A stretch of DNA of 64,000 nucleotides from Deltaproteobacteria bacterium (GTDB lineage: Bacteria > Desulfobacterota > Desulfomonilia > Desulfomonilales > Desulfomonilaceae): contig VGSG01000007.1 in NCBI GenBank assembly GCA_016875095.1, positions 42,555 through 106,554 of the forward strand, given 5' to 3'. This document shows, one piece after another, positions 16,063 through 25,177 of the stretch (positions are counted from its first letter, which is position 1; the number at the start of each line of letters is the position of its first letter). The notes under the pieces are model-generated. The model made no database searches. It saw only the letters and a list, made by a program, of their open reading frames with translations, and had not been told where the DNA came from. The translations under genes and the position numbers were made by a program.

Positions 16063-17673
16063 TGTAACCCTTCAGTTACTCGTGGGGGATCATGGGAGGG
16101 GTTTGTCCGATTTTTTTCTCGCGAAAGGTGCTTGATTGCGCTATGGCTCTTGTCGGCTGATTCCGACAAGGTTTTGAGTTCCATGGGCGTCAACAGCTGT
16201 CCCTTGTGCTTGGAGAAACAGCGTCAGATCGACGATTTGAAGGATAAGAACCGGCGTCTGAAGGAGGCTTTGCGCCGAAGGGAGCGCAGAGAGGAAGAGG
16301 GCTTTTTGGGCTCGTCAACCCCTTCGTCCAAGAAACCGATCAAAGGAAATACGGAAAAGAAAGACATCAAGGCCAAGGGGGCGCGTCCTGGACACAAGGG
16401 CCATGACCGGAAGGGCCATAGCGAAATCTCACCGGATCGGATCTTGGACGTTGAAGAACAATGGGAGCGCTGTCCTGAATGCGGTGGTGCGCTGGAAAAT
16501 AAGGGCTGGGAAGAAAGAAGCGTGATCGATTCCCCGCCCCAGAGGGCCGAACCGGTTCTGTATCGATTGGGTAAGCGGTATTGCCCCCGGTGCAGACGAG
16601 GCTTCACTGCCCAGGCGCCGGGTGTGCTTCCGAAAAGCCTCTACGGTAACCAACTCATAGCCAATGTTATCGTGATGCACTATCTGTACGGTCTTTTGCT
16701 GGGGCGGGTTTCCGAATATTCCGGGGTCGGAGCGGGCAGTCTCATGACCATATTTCATCGATGCGCCGGCCTGTTTGAAGGGGCGCCACACCAGCTCATT
16801 GAGGAATATCGACAAGCGCCGGTAAAACATGCGGACGAAACCGGTTGGCGCACTGATGGGAAGAACGGATATGTGTGGCTCTTTGCTACCACGCGATTGA
16901 GCATCTTTCAATTTGGCAAGAATCGGTCGGCGAAGATTCCGCAGGCGGTGTTTGGGGCCGAGCCGTTGCCTGGGGTGCTTGTGGTAGATCGATACAATGG
17001 TTACAACAAGATTCGCTGCGAGATCCAGTATTGTTATGCCCGTCTTTTGCGGGATGTCCAAGATTTGGAAAAGGAATTCCCTGATAGCGCCGAAGTCTCC
17101 ACATTCGTTGCGGTGGTGGCGCCGCTTATGGCGCTGGCCATGGGATTGCGCAGCCAGCCTCTGAGCGATGACCAATTTTTCTCTGAGGCTTCCAGGGTCC
17201 GTTCAGAACTGAAGGCCGCTATGGACCGGCCGGCCAGGCATCAGGGAATTCGTCGGGTTCAGGACATCTTCCGGGAAAACCAGGGGAGGCTGTATCATTG
17301 GGCCGAGATAAGGCTGTGCCGGCAGACAACAACCTGGCCGAGCGAGACCTCAGACCCTCTGTCATTGCCCGGAAGGTCAGCTTTGGATCGGTAACTGATG
17401 CCGGAGCCAAGGTGCGCAGCACCCTGACCACCATCGTGACTACGCTGAAAAAACAGGGCCTGGATGCCGCACAGAGAATCAAAGAAACCCTCGACACCCT
17501 GGCAACAGACCCTCATCAAGATGCTTACAGTCTCTTATTCTCAAGAGCTGGGCCGAAATGAATACTTATTCCCGGTCAGATTCACCCGTCAACCTCCACC
17601 GCAACCCTGAAACCCCAGGACTCCGTGCCCCCCTGTCCTGACTCCACAGACCGCGGATAACTGAAGGGTTACA
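16063..17673 (+). mobile_element. IS66-family insertion sequence (~1.61 kb, ISBst12-like layout)
   Basis: Perfect 16-bp terminal inverted repeats, TGTAACCCTTCAGTTA (16063-16078) and its complement (17658-17673), extend with mismatches to about 23 bp. A single transposase gene fills the element and no tnpA/tnpB accessory genes are seen, as in the ISBst12 subgroup. IS66 elements begin with GTAA, which would place the exact ends one base inward. No 8-bp target duplication is visible, which suggests an old insertion or a rearrangement. Confidence 0.85.
16183..17561 (+). pseudogene. IS66-family transposase, frameshifted near its C-terminus
   Basis: The N-terminus has a coiled region and KKPIKGNTEKKDIKAKGARP. 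A zinc-finger-like Cys set follows (RCPECGG, then RYCPRCRRGF), then the DDE core with VKHADETGWRTDGKNGYVWL and GVLVVDRYNGYNKI. At about 17300-17315 the frame breaks: the conserved end (DKAVPADNNLAERDLRP, then LLFSRAGPK) continues in another frame to 17561. A one-base deletion explains it, so the copy is probably inactive unless frameshifting or an assembly error is involved. Confidence 0.85.
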
Positions 17674-17699
17674 AAGGCTCGCAGAACTGCCAAAAGCTC

Positions 17700-19262
17700 T
17701 TAAACTTTTCGTTCCCGATCTTGCCAGTATCGGCCGCGTATCTCTCGCTTGAGCACCTTGCCGTAGTTGTTCTTGGGGAGCGCGTCGACGAAATCTATTG
17801 ATTTCGGCTTCTTGTATCCGGCGATATGATCCCTGCAAAAGTCGATAATCTCCTGTTCGGATACGGCATGCCCCTCCTTGAGCACACAGACTGCCTTGAT
17901 CGCCTCTCCCCACTTGGGATCGGGCACGCCGACCACAGCCACCTCGCTAATGCTTGGGTGTCGGATGATGACCTCTTCCACTTCCCGTGGATAGACGTTT
18001 TCTCCCCCGGTAATGATCATGTCCTTTGATCGGTCCATGATGAACACGTACCCCGCGTCATCCATGTATCCCAGGTCCCCGGTATGCACCCAGCCGTTTC
18101 GCAGAGTCTCCGCGGTGGCTTGAGGATTGCGCCAGTAGCCTTTCATGGCGAGGTCGGACCGGGTGACGATTTCTCCCATTTGGCCGCGTGGCGCCTCATT
18201 GTCGTTCTCGTCAAATATCTTAACTTCCACATCGGTCCGGGCGAACCCGGCTGAAGCAAGCCGCCTCATCCGTTCCGGCGGGCCGTCGAGCACGTGGTCC
18301 CGGTGAGGCAGGTAGGTGATGGTCATTGGCGATTCAGCCTGCCCGTAGAGTTGCACCAGGCAGGGGCCAAGTTTTCGCAAGGCTTCTTTGGAGTCCTCGA
18401 CCAACATGGGGCCGCCGCCGTACACCAGAGACTTGAGGGAGCTGTGGTCGTATCGGCCAACAGAGGGACTGTCCACCAAGAGCTTCACCATGGTCGGGGC
18501 CGCGAACATATTGGTGATTCGGTATTCTTGGATGGTCCTGAAGACCAGCTCCGCATCAAAGGATTTGGACTCCAGGATAATGTTGGCGGCCGCCTTGCCC
18601 ACGTTGGGCAGAGCGTAACAGCCGCTCCCATGAGAGAGCGGCGCGGCGTGCAGGATCGCATCCTGGGGGCCGCAACCCGGGCAAATATCCGCATAGAAGT
18701 TCATGCTCATAGCCAGAAGGTTCCGATGAGTAAGCATGGCGCCTTTTGGCAAGCCCGTGGTGCCGGACGTGTAAAACAGCCACGCAAGACCATCCGGCTG
18801 TACGGCCGCGTCATCCCAGGCGTCCGAAGCCGGAGCGAGCAGGTCCTCGTACAAGATCATCTCTTGTTCGGGATCGGCCAATGTTATCAGGCGCTTAGCC
18901 CCTGGAATCTTCTCCCGGACGCTGAGGATCCCTTGGTTGAATTCGGAAGAAAAGATGACGGCCTTCGACTCCGAATGATCGATGATGAAGGCGTATTCTT
19001 CCGGGTGGAGCCTAAAATTGATCGGCGCCGCGCCGCAGCCCGCCTTGAAACAGCCGAACATCGATTCGAGCATCTCGGGGTAGTTGTACTGCAGCAGGGC
19101 TACGTTGTCGCCCTGTTGAACGCCCAAACCCCTGAGCGCATTCGCCAGTCTGTTTGCTCGAGCATTGAATTGCGCGTACGTGTAACGACGTTTGCCGTGC
19201 GCAATCGCAAGGTTATCCGGAAAAGTTTGAGCTGACTTGGTCAACAACGTCCCTATGTTCAT
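17700..19262 (-). CDS. AMP-forming acyl-CoA synthetase
   Basis: 520 residues of the ANL superfamily, which activates a carboxylic acid to its CoA thioester via an acyl-adenylate. The phosphate loop is LFYTSGTTGLPKGAMLTHRN. QLYGQAESPMTITYLP, then GWVHTGDLGYMDDAGYVFI and the C-terminal lysine region KNNYGKVLKREIRGRY complete the set. The substrate (fatty or aromatic acid) cannot be read from sequence. It is the last gene of the operon that starts at 26017, so it probably activates what the Liv-type transporter imports. ATG at 19262 is chosen over GTG 19268 by Shine-Dalgarno spacing. Confidence 0.88.
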   Translation of the reverse strand: MNIGTLLTKSAQTFPDNLAIAHGKRRYTYAQFNARANRLANALRGLGVQQGDNVALLQYNYPEMLESMFGCFKAGCGAAPINFRLHPEEYAFIIDHSESKAVIFSSEFNQGILSVREKIPGAKRLITLADPEQEMILYEDLLAPASDAWDDAAVQPDGLAWLFYTSGTTGLPKGAMLTHRNLLAMSMNFYADICPGCGPQDAILHAAPLSHGSGCYALPNVGKAAANIILESKSFDAELVFRTIQEYRITNMFAAPTMVKLLVDSPSVGRYDHSSLKSLVYGGGPMLVEDSKEALRKLGPCLVQLYGQAESPMTITYLPHRDHVLDGPPERMRRLASAGFARTDVEVKIFDENDNEAPRGQMGEIVTRSDLAMKGYWRNPQATAETLRNGWVHTGDLGYMDDAGYVFIMDRSKDMIITGGENVYPREVEEVIIRHPSISEVAVVGVPDPKWGEAIKAVCVLKEGHAVSEQEIIDFCRDHIAGYKKPKSIDFVDALPKNNYGKVLKREIRGRYWQDRERKV

Positions 19263-19330
19263 GGACACCTCTTGCTCAGCTCGATTTCGTCAATGAAGTT
19301 CGCCGGCGCCGGTGGTGGCTGCAAAGGATA

Positions 19331-19375
19331 GGGGTTTTTGGGGGGGCCCTTTTTGCAAGAAGGGCCCTCCCCGGC
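19331..19375. repeat. GGGCCC-hairpin dispersed repeat, copy 1
   Basis: A G-run and GGGCCCTT pair with AAGGGCCCTCCCC. It is the same family as copies at 60733-60792 and 62203-62262, but the middle part is shortened. It lies between the SDR gene and the acyl-CoA synthetase gene and may attenuate transcription. Confidence 0.6.
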
Positions 19376-19411
19376 TACTCTCCCAAATGCCCCTCGGCTC
19401 TGAAACGGTCT

Positions 19412-20191
19412 CTACGCCATGACCCAGCCGCCGTCGACGTTAAGGATTTGACCGGTGATATAGTCTGATGCGCACGACGCCAGGAAGAGGATTGCTTCCG
19501 CCATATCGTACGGGCTTCCCATTCTGGCTATGGGAAGCGCCTTGACACCGTAGTCGTAGCCGCGGGTCATGTCGGTCTCGCATGCGCCTGGGGCGATGCT
19601 GTTCACGTAAATGCCGTCTTTTGCCACGTCCTTGGCGATCCAGCGAGTCAGGGCGATCACTCCGCCTTTTGCGGCCGCGTAGGCCGGACCTGACCGTCCC
19701 TTCACCTTATCCGGGTCGTCTTCAGGCTTTGAGACCGCTCCTCCAATGATGCCGGAGATGGAACTCACATTGACGATCTTGCCGTACCCGCGCTCCTTCA
19801 TGTGTGGATACACGGCCTGAATGCAGAGGAAGGTCCCTTTCAGGTCGATTGACATGACGCGATCCCAGATCTCTTCACTCGTGGTCGTAAGCCCTTCCCT
19901 GTGCACGATCCCCGCGTTGTTCACGAGGATGTCTATGCGCCCCAGCTTGTCTATGGCCTCGGCAACCATTCTCTTCACGTCCGCGGCGTTGGAAACGTCA
20001 ACCTTTATCTGCACGGCCTTGCGTCCGAGCGCTTCCACTTCTCGTGCGGTTTCATCGGCCGGCATGAGATCCGCCAGGGCCACATCGGCCCCTTCCCTTG
20101 CTAGAACCAGGGCTGCTGCGGCTCCGATGCCTCGGCTTGAGCCTGTAACGATAGCTTTGCGGCCGCTTAGATCGATTGGCTTGCTGACCAT
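19412..20191 (-). CDS. SDR-family oxidoreductase (FabG-like)
   Basis: 259 residues, classical short-chain dehydrogenase. Cofactor motif VTGSSRGIGAAAA near residue 12, NNAGI near 90, catalytic Ser in NVSSISG and Tyr-x-x-x-Lys in YAAAKGG, and the C-terminal ITGQILNVDGGW. The acidic ADLMP after beta-2 hints at NAD(H) preference. A ~20-residue insert (KPEDDPDKVKGR) precedes the active-site Tyr. It probably oxidises a hydroxyacyl or alcohol intermediate of the same substrate handled by its liv and acyl-CoA synthetase neighbours. The start at 20191 is set by GGAG upstream. Confidence 0.85.
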   Translation of the reverse strand: MVSKPIDLSGRKAIVTGSSRGIGAAAALVLAREGADVALADLMPADETAREVEALGRKAVQIKVDVSNAADVKRMVAEAIDKLGRIDILVNNAGIVHREGLTTTSEEIWDRVMSIDLKGTFLCIQAVYPHMKERGYGKIVNVSSISGIIGGAVSKPEDDPDKVKGRSGPAYAAAKGGVIALTRWIAKDVAKDGIYVNSIAPGACETDMTRGYDYGVKALPIARMGSPYDMAEAILFLASCASDYITGQILNVDGGWVMA

Positions 20192-20410
20192 TGGCTTCTC
20201 CGTATCGGTTAGGTGAGTCAAGAGCGCTGCGCGATCTTCACCGCGAAAACGCTTCTAAGTCCGACATATCATTACGGTTGAGCGCAGGGATTCATGCGAC
20301 GGGGATTATGTGTCCGTGTTCCTTCCGCTCCCCGTCTGGAGCAGGCGAAGACAGATTTGCAGACTCCCTGAGGGATCTCCTCGAAGACCTCTCAGGCTTA
20401 GCGAGCGATT

Positions 20411-21115
20411 CTAGACGGCGAGGTATCGTTTTTTCACTTCGTCGTCTTTTTCGAGATCCTCGATGCTCCCCTGATACTTGATATGTCCGCTGTCCACGAT
20501 GTATGCCCGATCCGCATGTTTCAGTGAGAATTTGACGTTCTGCTCGGAGAGGAGGATCGTGATGCCTTCTTTTTTCATCACTTCAATGAAATTGCCCAGG
20601 TCTCGCACGATAATGGGCGCCAGACCTTCGGACGGCTCGTCCAGAAGCAGGAAGGTCGGGTCGCCCATGAGGGTCCTGGCAATGGTGAGCATCTGTTGCT
20701 CGCCTCCGCTCAGGTGTCCGCCTCGCCGGTTCGCCAGCTCCTTGAGCCTGGGAAAATGCATATATATGCGTTCGTACGTCCACTTCACGCTCTTGTCGTT
20801 TCCGCGGGTGCGACCCACATCGAGATTGGCTTTTACGGTCAGATCCGGAAAGATGCGCCGATCTTCAGGGACAAACCCCAAACCGAGCCGCGCTACCTTG
20901 AATGGGACCATGCCCGTGATGTCCCACCCCTGGAACTTGACGGTCCCGGTCTTGGGAGGCGTTAGCCCCATGATGCTGCGCAAGGTGGTGGTCTTTCCCG
21001 CGCCGTTCCTACCCAGCAGCACCACAGCCTGCCCTTTGTCCACCTCTAGTGAAACGTCAAACAGGATATGGCTCAATCCGTAGAACGTGTTGATTGCCTG
21101 GACTTCAAGCTGCAT
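20411..21115 (-). CDS. livF: branched-chain amino acid-type ABC transporter ATPase LivF
   Basis: 234 residues. Walker A (GRNGAGKTTTLRSIMG), signature motif HLSGGEQQMLTIARTLM and Walker B LLLDEPSEGLAP are intact, with the LivF-typical FVPEDRRIFPDLTV. It hydrolyses ATP with LivG to drive uptake through LivHM. The ATG is 2 nt past the livG stop, so the two are coupled. It is the fifth gene of the set SDR-livK-livH-livM-livG-livF. Confidence 0.93.
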   Translation of the reverse strand: MQLEVQAINTFYGLSHILFDVSLEVDKGQAVVLLGRNGAGKTTTLRSIMGLTPPKTGTVKFQGWDITGMVPFKVARLGLGFVPEDRRIFPDLTVKANLDVGRTRGNDKSVKWTYERIYMHFPRLKELANRRGGHLSGGEQQMLTIARTLMGDPTFLLLDEPSEGLAPIIVRDLGNFIEVMKKEGITILLSEQNVKFSLKHADRAYIVDSGHIKYQGSIEDLEKDDEVKKRYLAV

Positions 21116-21117
21116 GG

Positions 21118-21873
21118 TCAAACCTCTTCGCCGAGGTATGCTTCGATGACTTGCTCGTTGGATGAGATCTCTTCCGGCGTGCCTTCGGCCAGCAACGTTC
21201 GGTAGCAGAGGACCCGCACTTTCTGGGAAATCTTGAATACGATGTCCATGTCATGTTCGATAAAGAGCATGGTGATTTTTAGATTTTCCCACAATTGTTG
21301 AACCAGCTCGACGGTCTGCCACCTTTCCTCCGGGCTCATCCCTGCGGTGGGCTCATCCAACAGGAGGAGTTGCGGTTCCAATGCCAGGGCTACGGCAATA
21401 TCGAGTCGTTTCTGGTTCCCGTGGGCCAGGGTGCCGCTTTGTCGATGCGCGACATCTGCGAGGCCCACGCTTTCTAAGATTTCGTAAGATCTTTCATGCG
21501 CGGATTTGAGCTTCGCGGAGGGAGTCACCACGTTGAGATTGCCGCGATTCTTGGTGATCACCGTGGATACAAGGTTTTCCAGCACGCTCATGCGCGGGAA
21601 TATGTTGGTCCGCTGAAATGCGCGGGCAATCCCGAGCCTGACGATATCGTACGGTTGCCGGCCCGCGATGTCCTTGCCCATGAAGACCACCCGTCCGCTG
21701 TCCGGAACATGATATCCGGTCATCAGATTGAAGAGGGTGGTCTTTCCGGCGCCGTTGGGCCCGATGATGGAACTGAGCTCGCCCTGGTCCACTGCGAAAC
21801 TAATGTTGTTGAAGACTTGGCTTCCTTCGAATGACTTGGACAACTTCTCGATCTGCAAAACATGATCTGCCAT
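21118..21873 (-). CDS. livG: branched-chain amino acid-type ABC transporter ATPase LivG
   Basis: 251 residues with Walker A (GPNGAGKTTLFNLMTG), signature region (GTLAHGNQKRLDIAVALAL) and Walker B LLLDEPTAGMSP. The signature LSGGQ is replaced by LAHGN, as is common in LivG. The start at MADHVLQIEKLSKSF (21873) is set by homology; the open frame extends 45 residues upstream with no family resemblance. Confidence 0.92.
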   Translation of the reverse strand: MADHVLQIEKLSKSFEGSQVFNNISFAVDQGELSSIIGPNGAGKTTLFNLMTGYHVPDSGRVVFMGKDIAGRQPYDIVRLGIARAFQRTNIFPRMSVLENLVSTVITKNRGNLNVVTPSAKLKSAHERSYEILESVGLADVAHRQSGTLAHGNQKRLDIAVALALEPQLLLLDEPTAGMSPEERWQTVELVQQLWENLKITMLFIEHDMDIVFKISQKVRVLCYRTLLAEGTPEEISSNEQVIEAYLGEEV

Positions 21874-21905
21874 GTCACCGCTCACTGTCTCTGACGCCGT
21901 TGGCC

Positions 21906-22889
21906 TTAAGTTTCTGATTTGCCGGTAAGCCGCTGATACAATCCCACCAGACCGCCCGGAGCAAAAAGCACCACCACGAGGAGTATCAGCCCCAGGAAAA
22001 TCGCCCATGTCTCCACAAGGCTCGGGTGAGCCTGCTGCACGATAATTTTGAGGAAAATCAGGACAGCGGAACCGATGGCAGGCCCCACCAGAGAATACAT
22101 CCCGCCCACCAGGCTCGCGAGGATGGGTTCCGCGGATTTGCTCCAGTGAAGGAATTCCGTTTGCGCGAACCGGTTGAGCTCACAGAGCAACCCACCGGCC
22201 AGACCCGCGAATGCGCCAGCCAAGATGAAATTGTACCACTGAAACCGCCGCACGTTGACCCCGATGAACTTTGCGCGTTCCATGTTCTCGCGGATCGTGC
22301 GAATGGTCAGCCCGAATGAGGAGTTCATAATCATTCGCATGACGAGGAAACAAATTAGGAAGAGCACGAGGCACAAGAGATAGTATGCAATGGGAGTCAG
22401 GATCTCGGGCTTGGGGATCCCGTGTATGCCGTCATCTCCTCCGGTGAAAGTGTACCATTGGAACACAACCATGTACAGGAGCTGGCCGAACGCGAGAGTG
22501 AGAATAGCGAAATAGAGCCCGATCAGACGAACGCAGAACCATCCGATTACCGCAGCCGCAATGGCGGCGGTCACCGGCGCGAGCGCCAAAGCGAGAACCA
22601 GCGGAGCGCCCGCCTTTTTCATCAGCAAAGCGACCGTGTAAGCGCCCACCCCGAAAAAGGCCGCGTGCCCGAAACTGACCATCCCTCCGTACCCCAAGAT
22701 GAGATTCAGGCTCATGGCGAATAGGGCCATGATCAGCATTTCGGTGGTGACCCATATCCAATACTCGCCGGTTCTCCCCAGTTGGCTGAGGATGAAGGGG
22801 AGCGCGAACAGAGCCACGACCACCACGGCGCCCACAAGCCACCGGGCGGTTCCGGATGACGCTTCACTATTTCGTGCGTTTACCATCAT
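21906..22889 (-). CDS. livM: branched-chain amino acid-type ABC transporter permease LivM
   Basis: A 327-residue inner-membrane permease with about nine hydrophobic segments. Family motifs are LNLILGYGGMVSFGHAAFFG near residue 62 and GAFAGLAGGLL, which include the ATPase-coupling EAA-like loop. It pairs with LivH. The gap to livG is 32 nt. Confidence 0.92.
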   Translation of the reverse strand: MMVNARNSEASSGTARWLVGAVVVVALFALPFILSQLGRTGEYWIWVTTEMLIMALFAMSLNLILGYGGMVSFGHAAFFGVGAYTVALLMKKAGAPLVLALALAPVTAAIAAAVIGWFCVRLIGLYFAILTLAFGQLLYMVVFQWYTFTGGDDGIHGIPKPEILTPIAYYLLCLVLFLICFLVMRMIMNSSFGLTIRTIRENMERAKFIGVNVRRFQWYNFILAGAFAGLAGGLLCELNRFAQTEFLHWSKSAEPILASLVGGMYSLVGPAIGSAVLIFLKIIVQQAHPSLVETWAIFLGLILLVVVLFAPGGLVGLYQRLTGKSET

Positions 22890-22897
22890 GCACCACT

Positions 22898-23806
22898 CTA
22901 CCGCTCAGGTTTTCCGAAAAGCCCCCAGGGCCTTACGATCAGCACAACGGCCATCATGGCGTAGGGGAAGACAAGCGCCCACCGGGAGGCTTCCTGAACG
23001 CCCACCGATGCCAGGAGCACCGGCAACCAGGTAATCCCAACGCCGATGATGAGCGATCCCAGCAGCGCGCCTCCCACGCTCCCCAGGCCGCCGATCACGA
23101 CCACCGCAAAGCATTCGATTATCTTCTCCATGCCGATGGCCAAGTCGATGTTGGCAAAGGAGGACATGAGCACACCGCCCAAGCCTGCAAGCCAGCAGCC
23201 CAGCATGAAAGTGGAAGTCATTACCCAGGAAACGTTCACTCCCAGCGCGCCCAAGGTGTCCGGGTACGACACCGTGGCCCTCATCAGGTTACCGGCTCTT
23301 GTGCGGTAGAGCATGAGCCACAACCCAAGGGCGATGGCAGGGCCGATGCAAAGAATGAAAACATTGTAAGTGGGCAACGCCATGCCGAAGAAACTGACGG
23401 AGCCGGCCAGGAACTCCGGTCGGGTCACGTTTCGTGGGTCTCCGCCCCAGACAAGCCTTACAAGATCGTCCAGGATCAAGACCAAGGCGTAGGTGAGCAG
23501 CAACTGCAACAGATGCTCCGCCCGATATATGCGTCGAAAAAGGGTGTATTCCAGGACAAACCCGATCACGGCAATGAGAGGAGGAACCACCAGGAGCATC
23601 ACGAAGAAACTGAAGAGACTCCCTCCCGTCATCAGAAGGCTGAGAGAATAGGCCAGAAAGGCCCCGATCATGTACAGGGAGCCGTGCGCGAAGTTGATCA
23701 CCCTGAGAACACCAAAGACCAGAGTGAGCCCGGACGCGATGATGAAGAGGAGCATTCCGAGGCTCAGACCATTGATCAGCAGAAAGAGGTAAAATTGCAC
23801 TGACAT
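22898..23806 (-). CDS. livH: branched-chain amino acid-type ABC transporter permease LivH
   Basis: 302 residues with many hydrophobic helices. It starts MSVQFYLFLLINGLSLGML and carries FGVLRVINFAHGSLYMIGAF, a hallmark of LivH permeases, plus VIGGLGSVGGALLGSLIIG near the C-terminus. It forms the translocation pore with LivM. It is 8 nt upstream of livM. The 95-nt gap after livK holds a hairpin (GGTCTCCC/GGGAGACC) that may adjust the ratio of binding protein to permease. Confidence 0.93.
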   Translation of the reverse strand: MSVQFYLFLLINGLSLGMLLFIIASGLTLVFGVLRVINFAHGSLYMIGAFLAYSLSLLMTGGSLFSFFVMLLVVPPLIAVIGFVLEYTLFRRIYRAEHLLQLLLTYALVLILDDLVRLVWGGDPRNVTRPEFLAGSVSFFGMALPTYNVFILCIGPAIALGLWLMLYRTRAGNLMRATVSYPDTLGALGVNVSWVMTSTFMLGCWLAGLGGVLMSSFANIDLAIGMEKIIECFAVVVIGGLGSVGGALLGSLIIGVGITWLPVLLASVGVQEASRWALVFPYAMMAVVLIVRPWGLFGKPER

Positions 23807-23849
23807 GATCTTCTCGCCATGATTCAGTCTACCAAGACGTGAATCGAAC

Positions 23850-23886
23850 CGAGGCCGGTCTCCCCGGCTTCGCGGCCGCGGGAGAC
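23850..23886 (-). promoter_or_regulatory. hairpin between livK and livH
   Basis: GGTCTCCC and GGGAGACC (8 bp) flank a GC-rich 15-nt loop in the 95-nt gap after livK. Such hairpins often stabilise the binding-protein part of a transporter transcript. No T-run follows. Confidence 0.35.
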
Positions 23887-23901
23887 CAGCCCGAACAGCC
23901 G

Positions 23902-25131
23902 CTACTTCTGACCCGCTTGCAGCTTCTTAAGCTCGTCAAGCGAGAACCAGACCTGCTCGGCAGGCACTTCCACCACATCCTTCATGATGAGGAAGTCCTT
24001 GTACTTGGGGTCCTTCGTCGTAGTTCCCACGTAGATGCCCGCATTCATCATATGGTCTTCCGCGCGGATGAATCGGTCACCCCTCAAAGACTTGAACTTG
24101 AGCCCGCCGATCGCGGTGACCACTTTCTCCGAGTCGACGGAATTGACCTTCTTGATGGCGTCGGTCAGCGCGATCAGACCGTCGTACGCCATGATAGCCC
24201 AGTCCGCCGGCCATTCCTTGAACTTGTCAAAGTACTTCTGGTTGAATTCCTTCATCTGCGGCGTGTCGATCGCATAGAAGGCCGCACGAGCATACCCCAA
24301 CTGGCCTTCCGGCATGTCCATGCCCGCGACGCGGAGCATGTCAAGGTCATATAGTGAGGTGATACCAGTCTTGTTAAAGAACCCGTACGGCTTGGCCTGT
24401 TTTATAAAGGTAGCGGAGCCGCCACCCCACAGGCTGGTAAAAAGCATTTCCGGATCTTTTGCCATGAGGGTGGGAATGTACGGCGAATAGTTGGTCTCGC
24501 CCACCTTCACCCAGATAGTCTCGAGGATTTTGGCGTCGGGTTTGAGTTGCGCCATTCTTTCCTTGAAGCTGTTGTGCTGGGTATGACCGTACGCATAGTC
24601 CGGCCCGATATAGACGTACTTGGTGAAAGGCTTCTTGGACAGGAACTGCGCAATACCCCGCCCTTCGATCACCGTGTTGGGCACCACCTGGAACATGAAG
24701 GGCTGATAATCCGTGGAGGTCAGCGCTTCCGTGTTCGACGTGTGGAAGTACACGACCTTCTTGAATTCCTTGGAGACCTTGGTCACAGCAAGGGCCACGG
24801 CGCTGCTGGTGGGTCCAATGAGGAAATCACACTTCTCAGCGAGGATCAACTCCCTTGCCATGTTGGCGCCGATGTCCGGCTTGAGTTGCGCGTCACGGAC
24901 CACCACTTCCAGTTTCTTGCCCAGGACGCCTCCGGCGGCGTTGGTCTGTTGAACGAACAGATCGATTGCAGCTTTCTGGGACTTGTAAAAAGTTGCGCCG
25001 ATTCCGGATACGTCGGCCACAAAGCCGATTTTGATCGTGTCCGCGGCGTTGGAGTTTGCCGGCAAGGCGCCCCCCCCGAACAAGAACGCGACAAAGAGAA
25101 TCGCCAATCCTTTCAACACTGTGCGTCTCAT
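23902..25131 (-). CDS. livK: ABC transporter substrate-binding protein (Leu/Ile/Val-binding family)
   Basis: 409 residues with a signal peptide (MRRTVLKGLAILFVAFLFGG, cleavage near NAA-DT) and a type I periplasmic-binding fold: IKIGFVADVSGIGATFYKSQ, AGGVLGKKLEVVVRD, and LIGPTSSAVALAVTKVSKE. The ligand may be an amino acid, but this family also binds aromatic and aliphatic carboxylates. The acyl-CoA synthetase in the same operon favours a carboxylic acid (inference). The ATG at 25131 follows AGGAGG at 5 nt. Confidence 0.9.
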   Translation of the reverse strand: MRRTVLKGLAILFVAFLFGGGALPANSNAADTIKIGFVADVSGIGATFYKSQKAAIDLFVQQTNAAGGVLGKKLEVVVRDAQLKPDIGANMARELILAEKCDFLIGPTSSAVALAVTKVSKEFKKVVYFHTSNTEALTSTDYQPFMFQVVPNTVIEGRGIAQFLSKKPFTKYVYIGPDYAYGHTQHNSFKERMAQLKPDAKILETIWVKVGETNYSPYIPTLMAKDPEMLFTSLWGGGSATFIKQAKPYGFFNKTGITSLYDLDMLRVAGMDMPEGQLGYARAAFYAIDTPQMKEFNQKYFDKFKEWPADWAIMAYDGLIALTDAIKKVNSVDSEKVVTAIGGLKFKSLRGDRFIRAEDHMMNAGIYVGTTTKDPKYKDFLIMKDVVEVPAEQVWFSLDELKKLQAGQK

Positions 25132-25177
25132 CTCCACCTCCTGCGTTTAGTGGGTTTGTATCCTCACAGCACTTACC

